A DNA stretch of 55,086 bases from Verrucomicrobiota bacterium. Its GTDB lineage: Bacteria > Verrucomicrobiota > Verrucomicrobiia > CAIQCK01. Positions 35,329 through 45,318 of the stretch are shown here, one piece after another. Position numbers and translations under genes: made by a program. Each line of letters opens with the position of its first letter. Positions within the stretch are counted from its first letter, which is position 1. The notes under the pieces were generated by a model. It did no database searches. It was given only the letters and a program-made list of their open reading frames with translations, and had not been told where the DNA came from. The stretch covers positions 1-55,086 of the forward strand of contig JAPLTX010000062.1 in the NCBI GenBank assembly GCA_026397915.1. Direction: 5' to 3'.

Positions 35329-38300
35329 TTACTTCGCCCCAAGACAAACCACCTGACCGTCCTGCGTTGATAATAGCAGGCGGCCATCAACGGCGGCCAT
35401 CGCGTCCCAAGCCATCGGCGGCACATCCATTTCCGTCAATGTTCTGCCGTCAACGGGATCAATGGCCACCAGTCGTCCTTGAGCGCCAGCGGCAAACAGA
35501 ACATTGCGCGTCAGCACCATCGCTGCAACCGGTTGCTCGCCCGCGGTGGAGCCGAACGGCATGACCGACCATCGGGCATTCTTCGCCAAGCGATCGCTGC
35601 GCCATAACTCGCCGCCTTTGCGCCCCCGGGCGTAAGTCTCCCAGCCCTTGAACCAATCGGTATCGAATTTCTCGTCGTTGCCTGGAGTAAATTTGCGACA
35701 GAACACGGTTTGGCGGTCTTGCGAGCAAGAGAATAAGTCGTTGCCGCGAAAAACGGCCAAAGGCCGCAGATAAGGACGTTCTTTCCATTGTTCCGTTTCG
35801 TTGCGTGGCGCATACGACCAAACGCCGCGCGGAAACCACACGCCGCCATCGCGTGCGGTCATTTGCGCAAAACCACTCTTCGCGTCGCAAGACATCGCTC
35901 CTCCCGACCGATCAAACCGCCAACGCGACATGGCCACTTTATTGTCTTCGAGACAAAGCAAGTCGAAGTTGTCGAATTCCAGCGCGGAGGAATCGTAGAA
36001 ATTCGTCTGCGGCACACGGTGCAACCGTTGCACCCATCGCGGCACACCCGTGGCATAATTGACCGCAAAGACGAGGATGCCGCCATCGGCCAGCGCTTGC
36101 CGGCCAGCCGCAAAGTAGGCAACGTCATCCGCCACCAAAACGCTGCCGGGCACCGGCCAGGGCGATTCCAGTTGTCCATACGCCACCATTCGCTCATCAA
36201 CCGGCGCCGCACGCAACCGCCAGAGGAGTTGTCCGTTGTCGGCCCGCAACGCGTAAACATAGCCGCTCTTGCTGCCGAAGAGACAAACACCTTTATGGAT
36301 TGTCGGCGCGGTATCAACGCGGCCGTTGGCGGTAAACGCCCAACGAACGGCACCCGTCTTCAAATCCAACGCAACCACCTGATGCGCGTCCGGTCTTGCA
36401 ACAAAAACAGTCTCTCCTGCAACCACAGGCGGGCCAACCGGTCCGCGAATGAAATAATTTTCCCGCCAGTCCTCGGCAATCATCACCTGCGGCCGGTCAC
36501 CCAATGATTTGCTCCAAAGAATCTGCAGTGTTTTGGGAACTGCAGCCTCCGAGCTTCCGCTCCGCCGGGCATCGTGCCGGTAGGATGGCCAATCACGACT
36601 CGGAGATTCGGGCGCAATTCCATCGGGCACCATGGCAACGCCGGGTTCTGGCCTAAAACTTCGCACGCCAATGCCCTCCATCGGATCACCTTCCACACGC
36701 GCCGGCGCCAGCGCGTTGTAATCGCGCAACATGGGCCAGCAAATGCAATGTTTCGGGGAGGTATAGATTAATCCGTTGGCGGGAATCCAACCCGCGTCGC
36801 GACCACAGGCGGCCTTCGTGATTCGATTGGCATCGAGCTTGCCATTCTTGAGGTCGGTCAGACTCAACTCGCCAGACAACAAATACCGCGCGGTGGCCAC
36901 CGGCGGAAAACAATGAGTCAGACCTGCCGGGAAGCTCTTCTTAACCTTGCCCGTCTTCGGATCAAGCCCCACGCACGTCGCCTTCCTGCTCCCGGTGGCA
37001 TCCAGGTCAGGTTTGGCGGGTTTGGGCTTGGGCGCCGTGCTCTTTGCCTTGTTGTTTCCGGTCGCAACCGGCGCTGGCTTGGCGGGTTTCAACTCGGACT
37101 TGGCGCTTTTTTGATCTTCGATCACCCAAATCAGATCGTTGACGAACATCACGCGCGCCTGCTTCATGTGCTGGCTGCCGGGAACATACTCGCGGCTCCA
37201 CAACAACGCGCCGTCGGTTGCGGAGAGGATGTGAATCGCATTGCCTTGCTTGTTATCATTAAGCGTTGACACCTCGCATGCGATCAAGCCGTCGTGGCAA
37301 ACCAGATTGCGAACCTTCGGCAACCAATCGAAATCATTCTTGCGCCAGCGCGGCTTGCCATCAGCAAGGCTGACGCTTGCCAACGTCAGCGCGGCGCCAG
37401 TAGAGGTCGCGCCCTCGACGAAATGGACCGCATCCTCCCCCATGATAACGAATCGCGGTTCGACCGCCTCGACCCGCCAGCGCAATCGGCCATCCGCGAC
37501 GTCAACCACTCGCAAACCGGTCTTGTCAATTGCCAGCAACACGCCGCGTTCGACAAGAATACCCTGTGGTTGCCCCGCCTCCGCATATTCACGCAGCACC
37601 TGGCCGGTGGCCGCATCCAACGCCACGACTTTCTTGTCAGAATACGCATAAAGGCGATCCTTGGCGGCAACCGGACGCACACTGCCCATTGAAACCTTGT
37701 AACTGAACCCTCCAATGGCGGGTGATGGCGTGAGTTTCGTCTCCCAAAGTTTCAACCCGTTGAACGAATCGCGCACCAGCACTCCGGCATAAAAATTCCT
37801 GCCGCCTGCCGTCACCATGTTGTTGATTTCCTGCTGCGGACCATTGACCCACCGCACGCGCCGGGGCGGCCCAACCATGATGTCATCCGAAACAGGATTA
37901 TTATCCGCTCCGTGACGCGGCAGAGGCCACTGATCCATCCCCTTCACTCGCGTCTTGCGCGCCATCCGCCAGCGCGTGTCCAACTCGACAATCTTCCCGT
38001 CTTCCCAACCGGCGGCTTGCAGGTCCGCTTCGTTTGCAAAACGCTCGTTCACCAGCAGCACACCACCGGGGACGAGCACGCGACTCGCTTCGTTCAGTTC
38101 CAGCTTCGTTGCGTCGCCGTTCACGAAAAGCACGTTGACCAGGTTCTCCGTGTAGGGCAGACGGCTGGTTGACAGTTGATCCACCGACACGAGTCCATAC
38201 AGCCCGACCCCGTGCAGTTGCGCCTGCAACTTATCAACCTGCGCCGGCTGCGGCTCCAGAATCTGCACTAAATAGCGGCCCGTCCTTCCCAAATCCTTCG

Positions 38301-38520
38301 CCAGTTCAATGTTGACGCTGCTGCCGGCCATCACGCACAACCCGCCCGAACAACCCGTGATCCTGGCAAACATCTCCGCCCGCCCGCCCTCAGCGCTGCC
38401 CGCAACTGCCGAAAGGTCGAGCGACCACAATACTCCCAGCATCATCGAAACCAGAAAGCGGCAAAACCAACGCGGTTGATTTGATGCCGACCGGAATACG
38501 GAAGACATTGAAATTCGCAT
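35329..38520 (-). CDS. Exported PQQ-like beta-propeller with N-terminal methyltransferase-like domain
   Basis: The 1063-residue product has a signal peptide (FCRFLVSMMLGVLWSLDLSAVAG). Next comes a Rossmann methyltransferase-like domain (residues ~45-165: ITGCSGGLCVMAGSSVNIELAKDL, then RVLVPGGVLLVNE). Many PQQ-propeller repeats follow with A-T-G-x-(V/L)-x-W-type blades (e.g. DLKTGAVRWAF, RADNGQLLWRLRA, ATDGALLWSREY). A Lys/Pro-rich spacer (KPAKPAPVATGNNKAKSTAP) sits near residue 500. The SAM-binding loop normally GxGxG is MAGSSV here, so methyl transfer is doubtful. Single-chain fusions of this kind occur in Planctomycetes and Verrucomicrobia with unknown function. The start at 38520 follows GAAGG. 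It is divergent from the 39028 gene. Confidence 0.83.
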   Translation of the reverse strand: MRISMSSVFRSASNQPRWFCRFLVSMMLGVLWSLDLSAVAGSAEGGRAEMFARITGCSGGLCVMAGSSVNIELAKDLGRTGRYLVQILEPQPAQVDKLQAQLHGVGLYGLVSVDQLSTSRLPYTENLVNVLFVNGDATKLELNEASRVLVPGGVLLVNERFANEADLQAAGWEDGKIVELDTRWRMARKTRVKGMDQWPLPRHGADNNPVSDDIMVGPPRRVRWVNGPQQEINNMVTAGGRNFYAGVLVRDSFNGLKLWETKLTPSPAIGGFSYKVSMGSVRPVAAKDRLYAYSDKKVVALDAATGQVLREYAEAGQPQGILVERGVLLAIDKTGLRVVDVADGRLRWRVEAVEPRFVIMGEDAVHFVEGATSTGAALTLASVSLADGKPRWRKNDFDWLPKVRNLVCHDGLIACEVSTLNDNKQGNAIHILSATDGALLWSREYVPGSQHMKQARVMFVNDLIWVIEDQKSAKSELKPAKPAPVATGNNKAKSTAPKPKPAKPDLDATGSRKATCVGLDPKTGKVKKSFPAGLTHCFPPVATARYLLSGELSLTDLKNGKLDANRITKAACGRDAGWIPANGLIYTSPKHCICWPMLRDYNALAPARVEGDPMEGIGVRSFRPEPGVAMVPDGIAPESPSRDWPSYRHDARRSGSSEAAVPKTLQILWSKSLGDRPQVMIAEDWRENYFIRGPVGPPVVAGETVFVARPDAHQVVALDLKTGAVRWAFTANGRVDTAPTIHKGVCLFGSKSGYVYALRADNGQLLWRLRAAPVDERMVAYGQLESPWPVPGSVLVADDVAYFAAGRQALADGGILVFAVNYATGVPRWVQRLHRVPQTNFYDSSALEFDNFDLLCLEDNKVAMSRWRFDRSGGAMSCDAKSGFAQMTARDGGVWFPRGVWSYAPRNETEQWKERPYLRPLAVFRGNDLFSCSQDRQTVFCRKFTPGNDEKFDTDWFKGWETYARGRKGGELWRSDRLAKNARWSVMPFGSTAGEQPVAAMVLTRNVLFAAGAQGRLVAIDPVDGRTLTEMDVPPMAWDAMAAVDGRLLLSTQDGQVVCLGAK

Positions 38521-39027
38521 AAAGGAACCTTCGAAATCTGCTTTTCGGAGTCGGGTTGATGGTGGCGGTTCGGTTTTTGGTGTGAAAGGTTTCATGGGCC
38601 ACTTCAAGGGTCATCTCGCTGCGCTCGGTGATCGGAGGATGCGGCAGGCGGCGGGTATGGCTGTGCGTTGTTGTTCGTTGCCGCGTCCATCGGGTTTTCC
38701 AAGACGGATGCAGATTACGACGGAAGCCTGTCGAGCATCAAACAGAAAGCTGAGTCATCAGGTCGTCGAACACTCGAAAGGCTCGGCCCGAAAATCCGTG
38801 GCACGGAGACTTGAAAGTAATTTTCGATTCGCTCTTGGAAGGTTTGTTCTTGCGCGTGAACAGGAGCGCATTACGCTGCCGCCAACCACGGAGAATACTG
38901 AGATGATGCTGCCCATGTCGCAACGAGACTGCGGCGACCGGCCGTTCCGGCGGAACAGGCAGGGATATTGCCTCAGCGCAGCAAACCCGGTTTCCTATTC
39001 CAGTGGCTCGGCATCGGAGAAATAATC
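38521..39027. other. Gene-free divergent intergenic region
   Basis: This 507-base stretch separates the divergent PQQ-propeller and ceramidase-like genes. Short open frames exist on both strands but none has protein-like composition, a ribosome-binding site or a recognised domain. Promoters for both flanking genes should lie here, but I could not identify a convincing -35/-10 pair, hairpin terminator or RNA gene. Confidence 0.5.
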
Positions 39028-40446
39028 ATGAAACACTGTCTTCTGTGGGCCGTTGGCTGTCTGGCTAGCGCACAACTTTTCGCAGCTTCGCCGGACAAAA
39101 CCGTTTTTCGCGCGGGGGCGGCTACGAGCAACATCACGCCTTTTCTGGGCGGCAGCATCGTCGGCAACTTTGTCCGCCCTGTCGCCACCAACATCCACGA
39201 CGAACTGCACGCCCGCTGCCTGGTCCTGGACGATGGCAAGACCCAACTGGCCTTGGTGGTGTGTGATGTGCTGGGAGTCAGCCGCGACGTGAGCGCCGAG
39301 GCCCGCAAGCTGATCCAGCAAAACACGGGGATTCCACCGGAGCAGGTGTTGATTTCGGCTGTGCATACCCACTCGGCGTGCGATGCGAGGGGCAATGCGC
39401 CGCTGAACGAATACAACAAGTTCGTGGTCCGGCGGATAGCCGACGGGGTGCAGACGGCTCTCGGCACGCTGCGGCCGGCCCAAGCGGCGTTTGTGACCGC
39501 CGAGGCCCCGGAGCACGTTTTCAATCGCCGCTGGCTGATGAAGCCCGGCACGGCCCCGCCCAATCCCTTCGGGGGCGTGGATCGGGTGAGGATGAATCCT
39601 CCCGGCGCCAGCCCCGACCTGGTCGAGCCCGCAGGCCCAACCGACCCGACTATTTCCATCTTGGCCCTGCGTGAGCCGGAGGGACGGCTGATCGCGGTCT
39701 ATTCGGCTTACTCGTTGCACTATGTGGGCGGCGTGAGAGACGGCGACATCTCGGCCGACTACTACGGCATGTATTGCGAGGAATTGAAGCGGTTGCTTGG
39801 TGCCAGGGATCAGGACCCGCCTTTCGTGGCGATGATGGCCAACGGCACCAGCGGTGACATCAACAGCATCAATTTCCGCAAGCCGCGGCCATCGCTGCCG
39901 CCCTACGTCAGGATGCGTGCCATCGCTGACGACATCGCGCACAAGGTTCACGCCGCGCTGGCCAAGGCCGAGTATCGCAACGGCTGGACGCTGGCCGCGC
40001 GCTACCGGGAACCGATGATCGCCACCCGCCGGCCCACCGCCGAGCAGCTTGCCTGGGCGAAGCAGACGCTCGCCCACCCGGCCCCCAAGTCCGACAAGGT
40101 TGACATGCCGGCTACTTACGCCAGTCGGGTGATGAACGTGGCTGCGCAGCCCGCAACAACTTCGGTGCCGTTGCAAATCCTCCGCATCGGCCCGGTGTGC
40201 GTCGGTTCCATGCCGACCGAGGTGTTCTGCGAGATCGGGCTGGAGTTCAAGAAGCGGAGCGCCGTCCAGCCGGCGTTCCTGGTTTCGCTGTCGCACGATT
40301 ATATGGGATACCTGCCCACACCCCGGCATTTCGCTCTGGGCGGCTACGAGACCTGGCTCGGCACCAGCCGGCTCGATCCGCAGGCCTCGGAGAAAATGCT
40401 CGCCGCGCTCTTGGAAATGGCGGCAGAGGTCAAGGACCAGCCGTGA
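39028..40446 (+). CDS. Exported neutral/alkaline ceramidase-like hydrolase
   Basis: The 472-residue protein has a signal peptide (CLLWAVGCLASAQLFAAS) and the N-terminal ceramidase-type fold start (FRAGAATSNITPFLGGSIVG, HDELHARCLVLDDG). Metal-site-like histidines lie in ISAVHTHSACD, and MANGTSGDINSINFR corresponds to the N-x-G-D-(V/I)-(S/N) active region of neutral ceramidases. True ceramidases cleave the amide of ceramide; exported homologues in this phylum are abundant and mostly uncharacterised. The start at 39028 is taken because the signal peptide begins there; an upstream ATG would add 20 residues. A more distant paralogue is encoded at 43966. Confidence 0.82.
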   Translation: MKHCLLWAVGCLASAQLFAASPDKTVFRAGAATSNITPFLGGSIVGNFVRPVATNIHDELHARCLVLDDGKTQLALVVCDVLGVSRDVSAEARKLIQQNTGIPPEQVLISAVHTHSACDARGNAPLNEYNKFVVRRIADGVQTALGTLRPAQAAFVTAEAPEHVFNRRWLMKPGTAPPNPFGGVDRVRMNPPGASPDLVEPAGPTDPTISILALREPEGRLIAVYSAYSLHYVGGVRDGDISADYYGMYCEELKRLLGARDQDPPFVAMMANGTSGDINSINFRKPRPSLPPYVRMRAIADDIAHKVHAALAKAEYRNGWTLAARYREPMIATRRPTAEQLAWAKQTLAHPAPKSDKVDMPATYASRVMNVAAQPATTSVPLQILRIGPVCVGSMPTEVFCEIGLEFKKRSAVQPAFLVSLSHDYMGYLPTPRHFALGGYETWLGTSRLDPQASEKMLAALLEMAAEVKDQP

Positions 40447-40498
40447 CCAGCCGCTGCGAGGAAAGATAAAAGAGGGTAGATAAGACAGCACGAAAAAC

Positions 40499-43096
40499 AT
40501 GAGCAAATTCCGGCACTTCTTACGCGGGTTGGCGGGCTTTACTGGCTCTGTGTTGATTGTCGGCTCCTCGCCGTCTGTGACGGATGCGCAGACTGTGGTT
40601 CGCGACTGGCAGAAGATCATCGTGCCGAGCGTTCGCGATGCGGCGCGGAAGTTTGCCAATCCGCCGGCCGAATACAGCCTGACCATGTGGTGGTTTTGGA
40701 ACGGGGAGATGACCGATGCCAACATCCGGCGCGACCTTGCGGACTTGAAGGCGCAGGGCGTCCACTCGGTGATGCTGTGGTGTTACAACGGGTTGACGAA
40801 CCTGGAGTATCTCTCGCCGGCGTGGTTCGAGCGCGTGAAGTTCGCGGTGCAGGAGGCGCGGCGCGTCGGCGTGCGTGTCTGGATCGCGGACGAAGGCTGC
40901 TATCCAAGCGGATTCATCGGTGGCAAAGTGACGCGGGAACGGCCCGCGCAGCGCATGCAGATTCTCACGGCGCAGAAAACGTCGGCCGGTCAGATAGAGG
41001 TGAAGCCTGAATACCGCACCCCGGCGACGCGCTACATCCACACGCCCGGTTTCAGGAAGGACGAAACCTGCTCACTCTTCGACGCGCTGAATCCGGTCGC
41101 CACCGGTGATTTCCTGAAGGACGTTCACGAGCAGTATCGCCAGCATATCGGCGATGAGTTCGGCCGCACGGTGCTCGGCTTCATGGGCGATGAGCCTTCG
41201 TTTCCGGGCGTCCCTTACACGGTGGGCATCTTCGAGGAGTTTGAGCGGCGCAAGGGCTACGACGTGCGCCCACATCTGCCGAGACTGTTCACGAAGGAGC
41301 CTCGCGAGGAAGACCGGCGGATCCGCGCGGACTACTGGGATGTGTGGAGCGACCTCTACCGGGACAACTTCTTCAAACCGCAGGCGGACTGGTGCGCGCG
41401 GCATGGTTTGGAGTTCGAGATGCACATCTGCGGCGAAGAAGACATGAAGACGCTCGTTGCGTTGAACGGCGATTACTTCAAGTGCATGAGGCCGGTGCAG
41501 GTGCCGGGTGTGGACGCCATCTGGCGGCAAATCTGGCCGGACAAAATCGCCGATTACGCGAAGCTCGCCTCTTCCGTCGCGCATGTTTGGGGCCGGCCGC
41601 GGGCGTTCAGCGAGGGATACGCCGTCTATGGGCGCGGCCTGAGCGTCGAGCAGGCCAAGTGGGTGCTCGACCATCACTTCGCGCGCGGCATCAACCTGTT
41701 CCAGACCATGTCGTATCTCTCCTCGCGCGAAACGTTCCGCCCATACTTCTGTCCGCCGGACCTGAATCTCAGCCCGCAGTGGCCGCAGTTTTCGCAACTG
41801 TTCGCCTACGCCAATCGTATGTCCTATCTGCTCTCGGTGGGCCAGCCGACGGCGGCAATCGCGATCTACTATCCAACCACGAGCGGATGGTTGGGCGACT
41901 TCTCCGCCGACGCGGCGACGCTGCTGATCGCACAACGGCTCTTGGAGAGACAGCGCGATTTCGACTTTGTGGATGAGCAGGCATTGCAATCGGGGCTGAA
42001 GCTGGAGTCGGCAACGTTGGTGAATCAGAGCGGCCAGCGCTATCGCACCGTGATCGTTCCGCCGGTGAAGGTGATCTCGGAGACGGCGCTCGCGTTGCTG
42101 GAGGCGTTTGCCAGAGCGGGCGGCAAGGTCGTCTTCGTGAAGCAGTGGCCGGAACTGGTCGCGGGCAAGACCTACCTGCACGCCGCCAAAAGTCCGACGC
42201 ATTCGCCTTGGGCCACACTGGTCACGGAAAATGAGTTGCTCGACCGCGCTCCCGACTTGCTGCCCACGCCCGACCTGAAACTGGAACAACGGCCAGCGGG
42301 CGCGGCCTGTCCCGCTGTGAAGCACGTTCACCGCCGTCTGGCTGATGGCGAGGTGTATTTTCTCTTCAACGAATCTGACCGCGCGCTTGATCTGACCGCG
42401 CTGCTGCAAGGCGCTGGCGCACCGGAGTATTGGGATGCCATCACAGGCAAGAGGGCGCGAGCGGCCGCGTGGAGCCATCAGGGCGATGGCGTTCGTCTTT
42501 CGCTGACGCTCGAACCCTATGAAGGACGAACCATCGTGTTGGGGCCAGCCACGTCACGGGTGGCGGAGGTGCGGCCCGCGCTGAAACAAACCAGTGATAG
42601 CATCCCCATCGAGGGTGATTGGAAACTGACGATTGCCGGGAAGGAATTCTGCGGCCCACTGAAGACATGGGCTGAATACGGCGAGCCGGGCTTCTGCGGC
42701 ACCGTGCGCTATACGAAGGAGTTCAACGTCCCGCGCAGCTTTGCGGATGCGAGACGAGAACTGCATCTCGATCTTGGAGAAGTGAAATACTCGGCGCGGG
42801 TGCGCTTGAACGGGAAAGACCTCGGCGCTCTCGCGTGGAGGCCCTTCCGCTGGCCCGTCGGCGACGCGATTCGAGAAGGAGTCAATATTCTGGAAATCGA
42901 AATCACGAACACAGCGGCCAATGAATTGGCCGGCAACCCGGCGCGGTTTGCGGAGTTGGAGAAGAAAGGTTGGCTGCAAAACTCCTACGTGAAACGATAC
43001 CTCCCCTTCGACAAAGAGATGGTGCCCTCCGGTTTGCTGGGGCCGGTGCGGGTCGTCCGTTATGAAATCTGTAATTGTGAGGAAACAGGAAAATGA
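40499..43096 (+). CDS. Exported GH106-like glycoside hydrolase
   Basis: The 865-residue product has a signal peptide (RGLAGFTGSVLIVGSSPSVTDAQ) and a GH106-type N-terminal barrel (PPAEYSLTMWWFWNGEMTD, then LKAQGVHSVMLWCYNG and GVRVWIADEGCYPSG, described as regions). Candidate acids lie in GFMGDEPSF and EMHICGEED. The C-terminal ~170 residues are a galactose-binding-like/GH2-type sandwich (GDWKLTIAGKEF, LDLGEVKYSARVRLNGKDLG, NILEIEITNTAANEL). GH106 enzymes are alpha-L-rhamnosidases, but substrate calls within this superfamily are unreliable. It is 52 bases after the ceramidase-like gene and overlaps the next gene by ATGA. Confidence 0.82.
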   Translation: MSKFRHFLRGLAGFTGSVLIVGSSPSVTDAQTVVRDWQKIIVPSVRDAARKFANPPAEYSLTMWWFWNGEMTDANIRRDLADLKAQGVHSVMLWCYNGLTNLEYLSPAWFERVKFAVQEARRVGVRVWIADEGCYPSGFIGGKVTRERPAQRMQILTAQKTSAGQIEVKPEYRTPATRYIHTPGFRKDETCSLFDALNPVATGDFLKDVHEQYRQHIGDEFGRTVLGFMGDEPSFPGVPYTVGIFEEFERRKGYDVRPHLPRLFTKEPREEDRRIRADYWDVWSDLYRDNFFKPQADWCARHGLEFEMHICGEEDMKTLVALNGDYFKCMRPVQVPGVDAIWRQIWPDKIADYAKLASSVAHVWGRPRAFSEGYAVYGRGLSVEQAKWVLDHHFARGINLFQTMSYLSSRETFRPYFCPPDLNLSPQWPQFSQLFAYANRMSYLLSVGQPTAAIAIYYPTTSGWLGDFSADAATLLIAQRLLERQRDFDFVDEQALQSGLKLESATLVNQSGQRYRTVIVPPVKVISETALALLEAFARAGGKVVFVKQWPELVAGKTYLHAAKSPTHSPWATLVTENELLDRAPDLLPTPDLKLEQRPAGAACPAVKHVHRRLADGEVYFLFNESDRALDLTALLQGAGAPEYWDAITGKRARAAAWSHQGDGVRLSLTLEPYEGRTIVLGPATSRVAEVRPALKQTSDSIPIEGDWKLTIAGKEFCGPLKTWAEYGEPGFCGTVRYTKEFNVPRSFADARRELHLDLGEVKYSARVRLNGKDLGALAWRPFRWPVGDAIREGVNILEIEITNTAANELAGNPARFAELEKKGWLQNSYVKRYLPFDKEMVPSGLLGPVRVVRYEICNCEETGK

Positions 43097-43962
43097 AAGA
43101 TGAATCCATGAAAACGTCCAACATGACCCGACGTGAATTCGCGCGCGTGGCAGCGCTCGGTGCGGCCGGCATCGGCAGCGCTCTCGCGGCAAGAGCCGCG
43201 GCTTCCGCATCGCCATTGAAGATCACCATCATCGGCGATTCCTCGTGCATCCCCGACGTGAAACGCGAGACGGCTTGCTTCCTGATCAACGGCAAGCATC
43301 TCGTGGACACCGGTTGGTGCGCGGCGCTGAAGATGCGTGAGCATGGGTTCGATCCGCTGGCGCTGGAATCCATCATCATCACGCATTTCCACCAAGACCA
43401 TTACATCGGCCTGCCGCAACTGCTGTTCTACGTGGGCTTGCGAAAACGCCCCGGCCCTCCGCTGAACATCGTTGGCCCCAGCGAGAACCTCCAGCGCGTG
43501 GTCGAGGCGGCCGATGCGTTCCTGCAGGTGCCGCGCTTCCCGGAACTGGCGGTGAACCGCAAACTGGTGCCGCTCACCGCGGGCGACAAGTTCGAACTGG
43601 CGGATTTGCACTTTGACACATTCGCTGCCCGCCACACCTCGGGGAAAGACCGGGTCGAACAGGCGTTGGTTTATAAAGTCACCGACAAAGCCAGTGGCGC
43701 GTGCGCGGTTTTCACCGGTGACACGCACCCTCACCCGCCCATCGCGGGGTTTGCCAAGGGTGCATCCCTGCTGATACACGACGGCGCTCACACGCCCCCG
43801 AAGGACGCCGCGCAGATCGCGCAGCAGGCTGGCGTCAAGAAGCTGGTTCTCATCCACTACAACCAAAACCGAGCCGCGAAGATTCTCGCCGAGGCCAGGT
43901 CTGTTTTCCCCAACACCGAGCTGGCCGAAGAAGGGCACACACTGGAAGTTTCGCGCCCATAA
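43093..43962 (+). CDS. Tat-exported metallo-beta-lactamase-fold hydrolase
   Basis: The 289-residue protein has a Tat signal (TRREFARVAALGAAGIGSALA). Its metallo-beta-lactamase core carries the zinc motif HFHQDH at ITHFHQDHYIGLPQLLFY and further ligands in FAARHTSGKD and FTGDTHPHP. The fold is shared by ribonuclease Z-like, arylsulfatase-like and lactonase enzymes; the pattern LINGKHLVDTG with HxHxDH resembles the RNase Z/arylsulfatase group. It is coupled to the GH106-like gene by ATGA at 43093-43096 and followed after three bases by a second ceramidase-like gene, so it probably acts on the same imported material. Confidence 0.88.
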   Translation: MKDESMKTSNMTRREFARVAALGAAGIGSALAARAAASASPLKITIIGDSSCIPDVKRETACFLINGKHLVDTGWCAALKMREHGFDPLALESIIITHFHQDHYIGLPQLLFYVGLRKRPGPPLNIVGPSENLQRVVEAADAFLQVPRFPELAVNRKLVPLTAGDKFELADLHFDTFAARHTSGKDRVEQALVYKVTDKASGACAVFTGDTHPHPPIAGFAKGASLLIHDGAHTPPKDAAQIAQQAGVKKLVLIHYNQNRAAKILAEARSVFPNTELAEEGHTLEVSRP

Positions 43963-43965
43963 CAA

Positions 43966-45318
43966 ATGAACCGGCGCGAATTCATTGCACACTCCGGCTC
44001 GGCGGTCGGCAGCCTTGCACTCGCCGGTTGCGGCCCCGTGCCCCCAACGAAACGAACGTCGCTCGTCGTTGGTGCCGCCAAACGCCGGATCACGCCGCCC
44101 CTCTGGGTGCCGTATCTTACGTCGTCCGGCAACGGCACCCATGCGCCCTTCCAAAGCGTTCACGATGATCTCTTCGCCCGCGCGCTCGTGCTCGATGACG
44201 GGCGCGACGCCATCGCCGTCATTGCGGTGGATTTCATCGGCTACGACAACGCCATCCTCGGCCCTGGCCGCAACTTCACCGCCGAGCTTCGCCGCAAGGT
44301 CGCCGCATCCACGACACTCAAGCCTGACGCCGTGATGCTCGCCGCGACGCACTCGCACTCCACGCCGGAAACCATCGGCCTGACGCCGTTCCGCGAAGTG
44401 CGTGGCGTGCCCGAGTGGCTGGAGAACCATCTCGGCGAGCTCGCGGCCACGGTCATCGAGGCGTGGCGCAACCGTGTCCCGGCCCGTGCCCACGCCGGCG
44501 TCACCAAGGTCGAAGGCATTGCCCGTTATCGCCGCATCCGCTTGCGCAACGGGAAAGAAAGCCGCCAAGGGCCGTTGCCCGCGCCGGAGGACGTTGCCGT
44601 CCCGTGGCGGCTCGACGAGGAGTTGAACATCCTCCATTTCGAGCGCGACAACGGCGCGCCGCTCGCCGTGCTGCTTAACTACACAGCACATCCGGTCGTG
44701 GCGATGCTGCTGCCGCATGTGTCGGCTGATTATCCCGGCGCGGCAACGACGCTCGTCGAACGCGAGCTGCCTGGAGCGGTCTGCCTCTTCACGAACGGCT
44801 GCGCCGGCAACGTCAACACGGTCAAGGTCGCGACCCACTTCGACGACGTGCAGACCATTGGCGCTACGCTCGGCCGCGCCGCGCTCGGCAAGCTGCGCGA
44901 ATTGAAACCTTTTGCCGAAACCACGGTCGCTCATCGTTCCACCGGACTCACGCTTGTTCCGCGCGAATGTCTGCCAGCGAAGACCCCCGTCCTGTCGCGT
45001 CTCGCGAAGAAGCTCGCCGAAGGCCCACTTCGCGCCGAAGTGCAGGCCATGCGGCTCGGCCCGGTGAGTTGGGTTTCGTTGCCGGGCGAGCCGTTCGTCG
45101 AGACCGGCCTCGCACTGAAAGCTGCGGGTGCGACGTTCGTGGTGGGCTACGCGAACGGCTGGCTCGGCTACTTCCCGATCCGACGCGCGTATGACGAGGG
45201 CGGCTACGAGGCGAGTGTCGGCGCGTGGAGCCGCGTCGCGCCCGGCAGCGCGGAGCGGTTGGAAGCGGCCGGCATTGATTGCCTGCGCGTCGTCAACGGC
45301 AGCGGAAGGAAACCATGA
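43966..45318 (+). CDS. Tat/lipoprotein ceramidase-like hydrolase
   Basis: The 450-residue protein starts with NRREFIAHSGSAVGSLALAGCG, which combines a Tat twin arginine and a lipobox (LAGC), suggesting an exported lipoprotein. The body matches the ceramidase-like family: VVGAAKRRITPPLWVPYL, HDDLFARALVLDDG, AATHSHSTPET and FTNGCAGNVNTVK, with the last corresponding to the NxGD-type active region. It is a diverged paralogue of the 39028 product. It is flanked by the Tat hydrolase (3-base gap) and by the TIM-barrel paralogue (ATGA overlap at 45315). Confidence 0.85.
   Translation: MNRREFIAHSGSAVGSLALAGCGPVPPTKRTSLVVGAAKRRITPPLWVPYLTSSGNGTHAPFQSVHDDLFARALVLDDGRDAIAVIAVDFIGYDNAILGPGRNFTAELRRKVAASTTLKPDAVMLAATHSHSTPETIGLTPFREVRGVPEWLENHLGELAATVIEAWRNRVPARAHAGVTKVEGIARYRRIRLRNGKESRQGPLPAPEDVAVPWRLDEELNILHFERDNGAPLAVLLNYTAHPVVAMLLPHVSADYPGAATTLVERELPGAVCLFTNGCAGNVNTVKVATHFDDVQTIGATLGRAALGKLRELKPFAETTVAHRSTGLTLVPRECLPAKTPVLSRLAKKLAEGPLRAEVQAMRLGPVSWVSLPGEPFVETGLALKAAGATFVVGYANGWLGYFPIRRAYDEGGYEASVGAWSRVAPGSAERLEAAGIDCLRVVNGSGRKP

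Noticed and set aside
38621..39027. Small genes in the divergent gap
   Set aside because: Open frames there have neither a ribosome-binding site nor protein-like composition.
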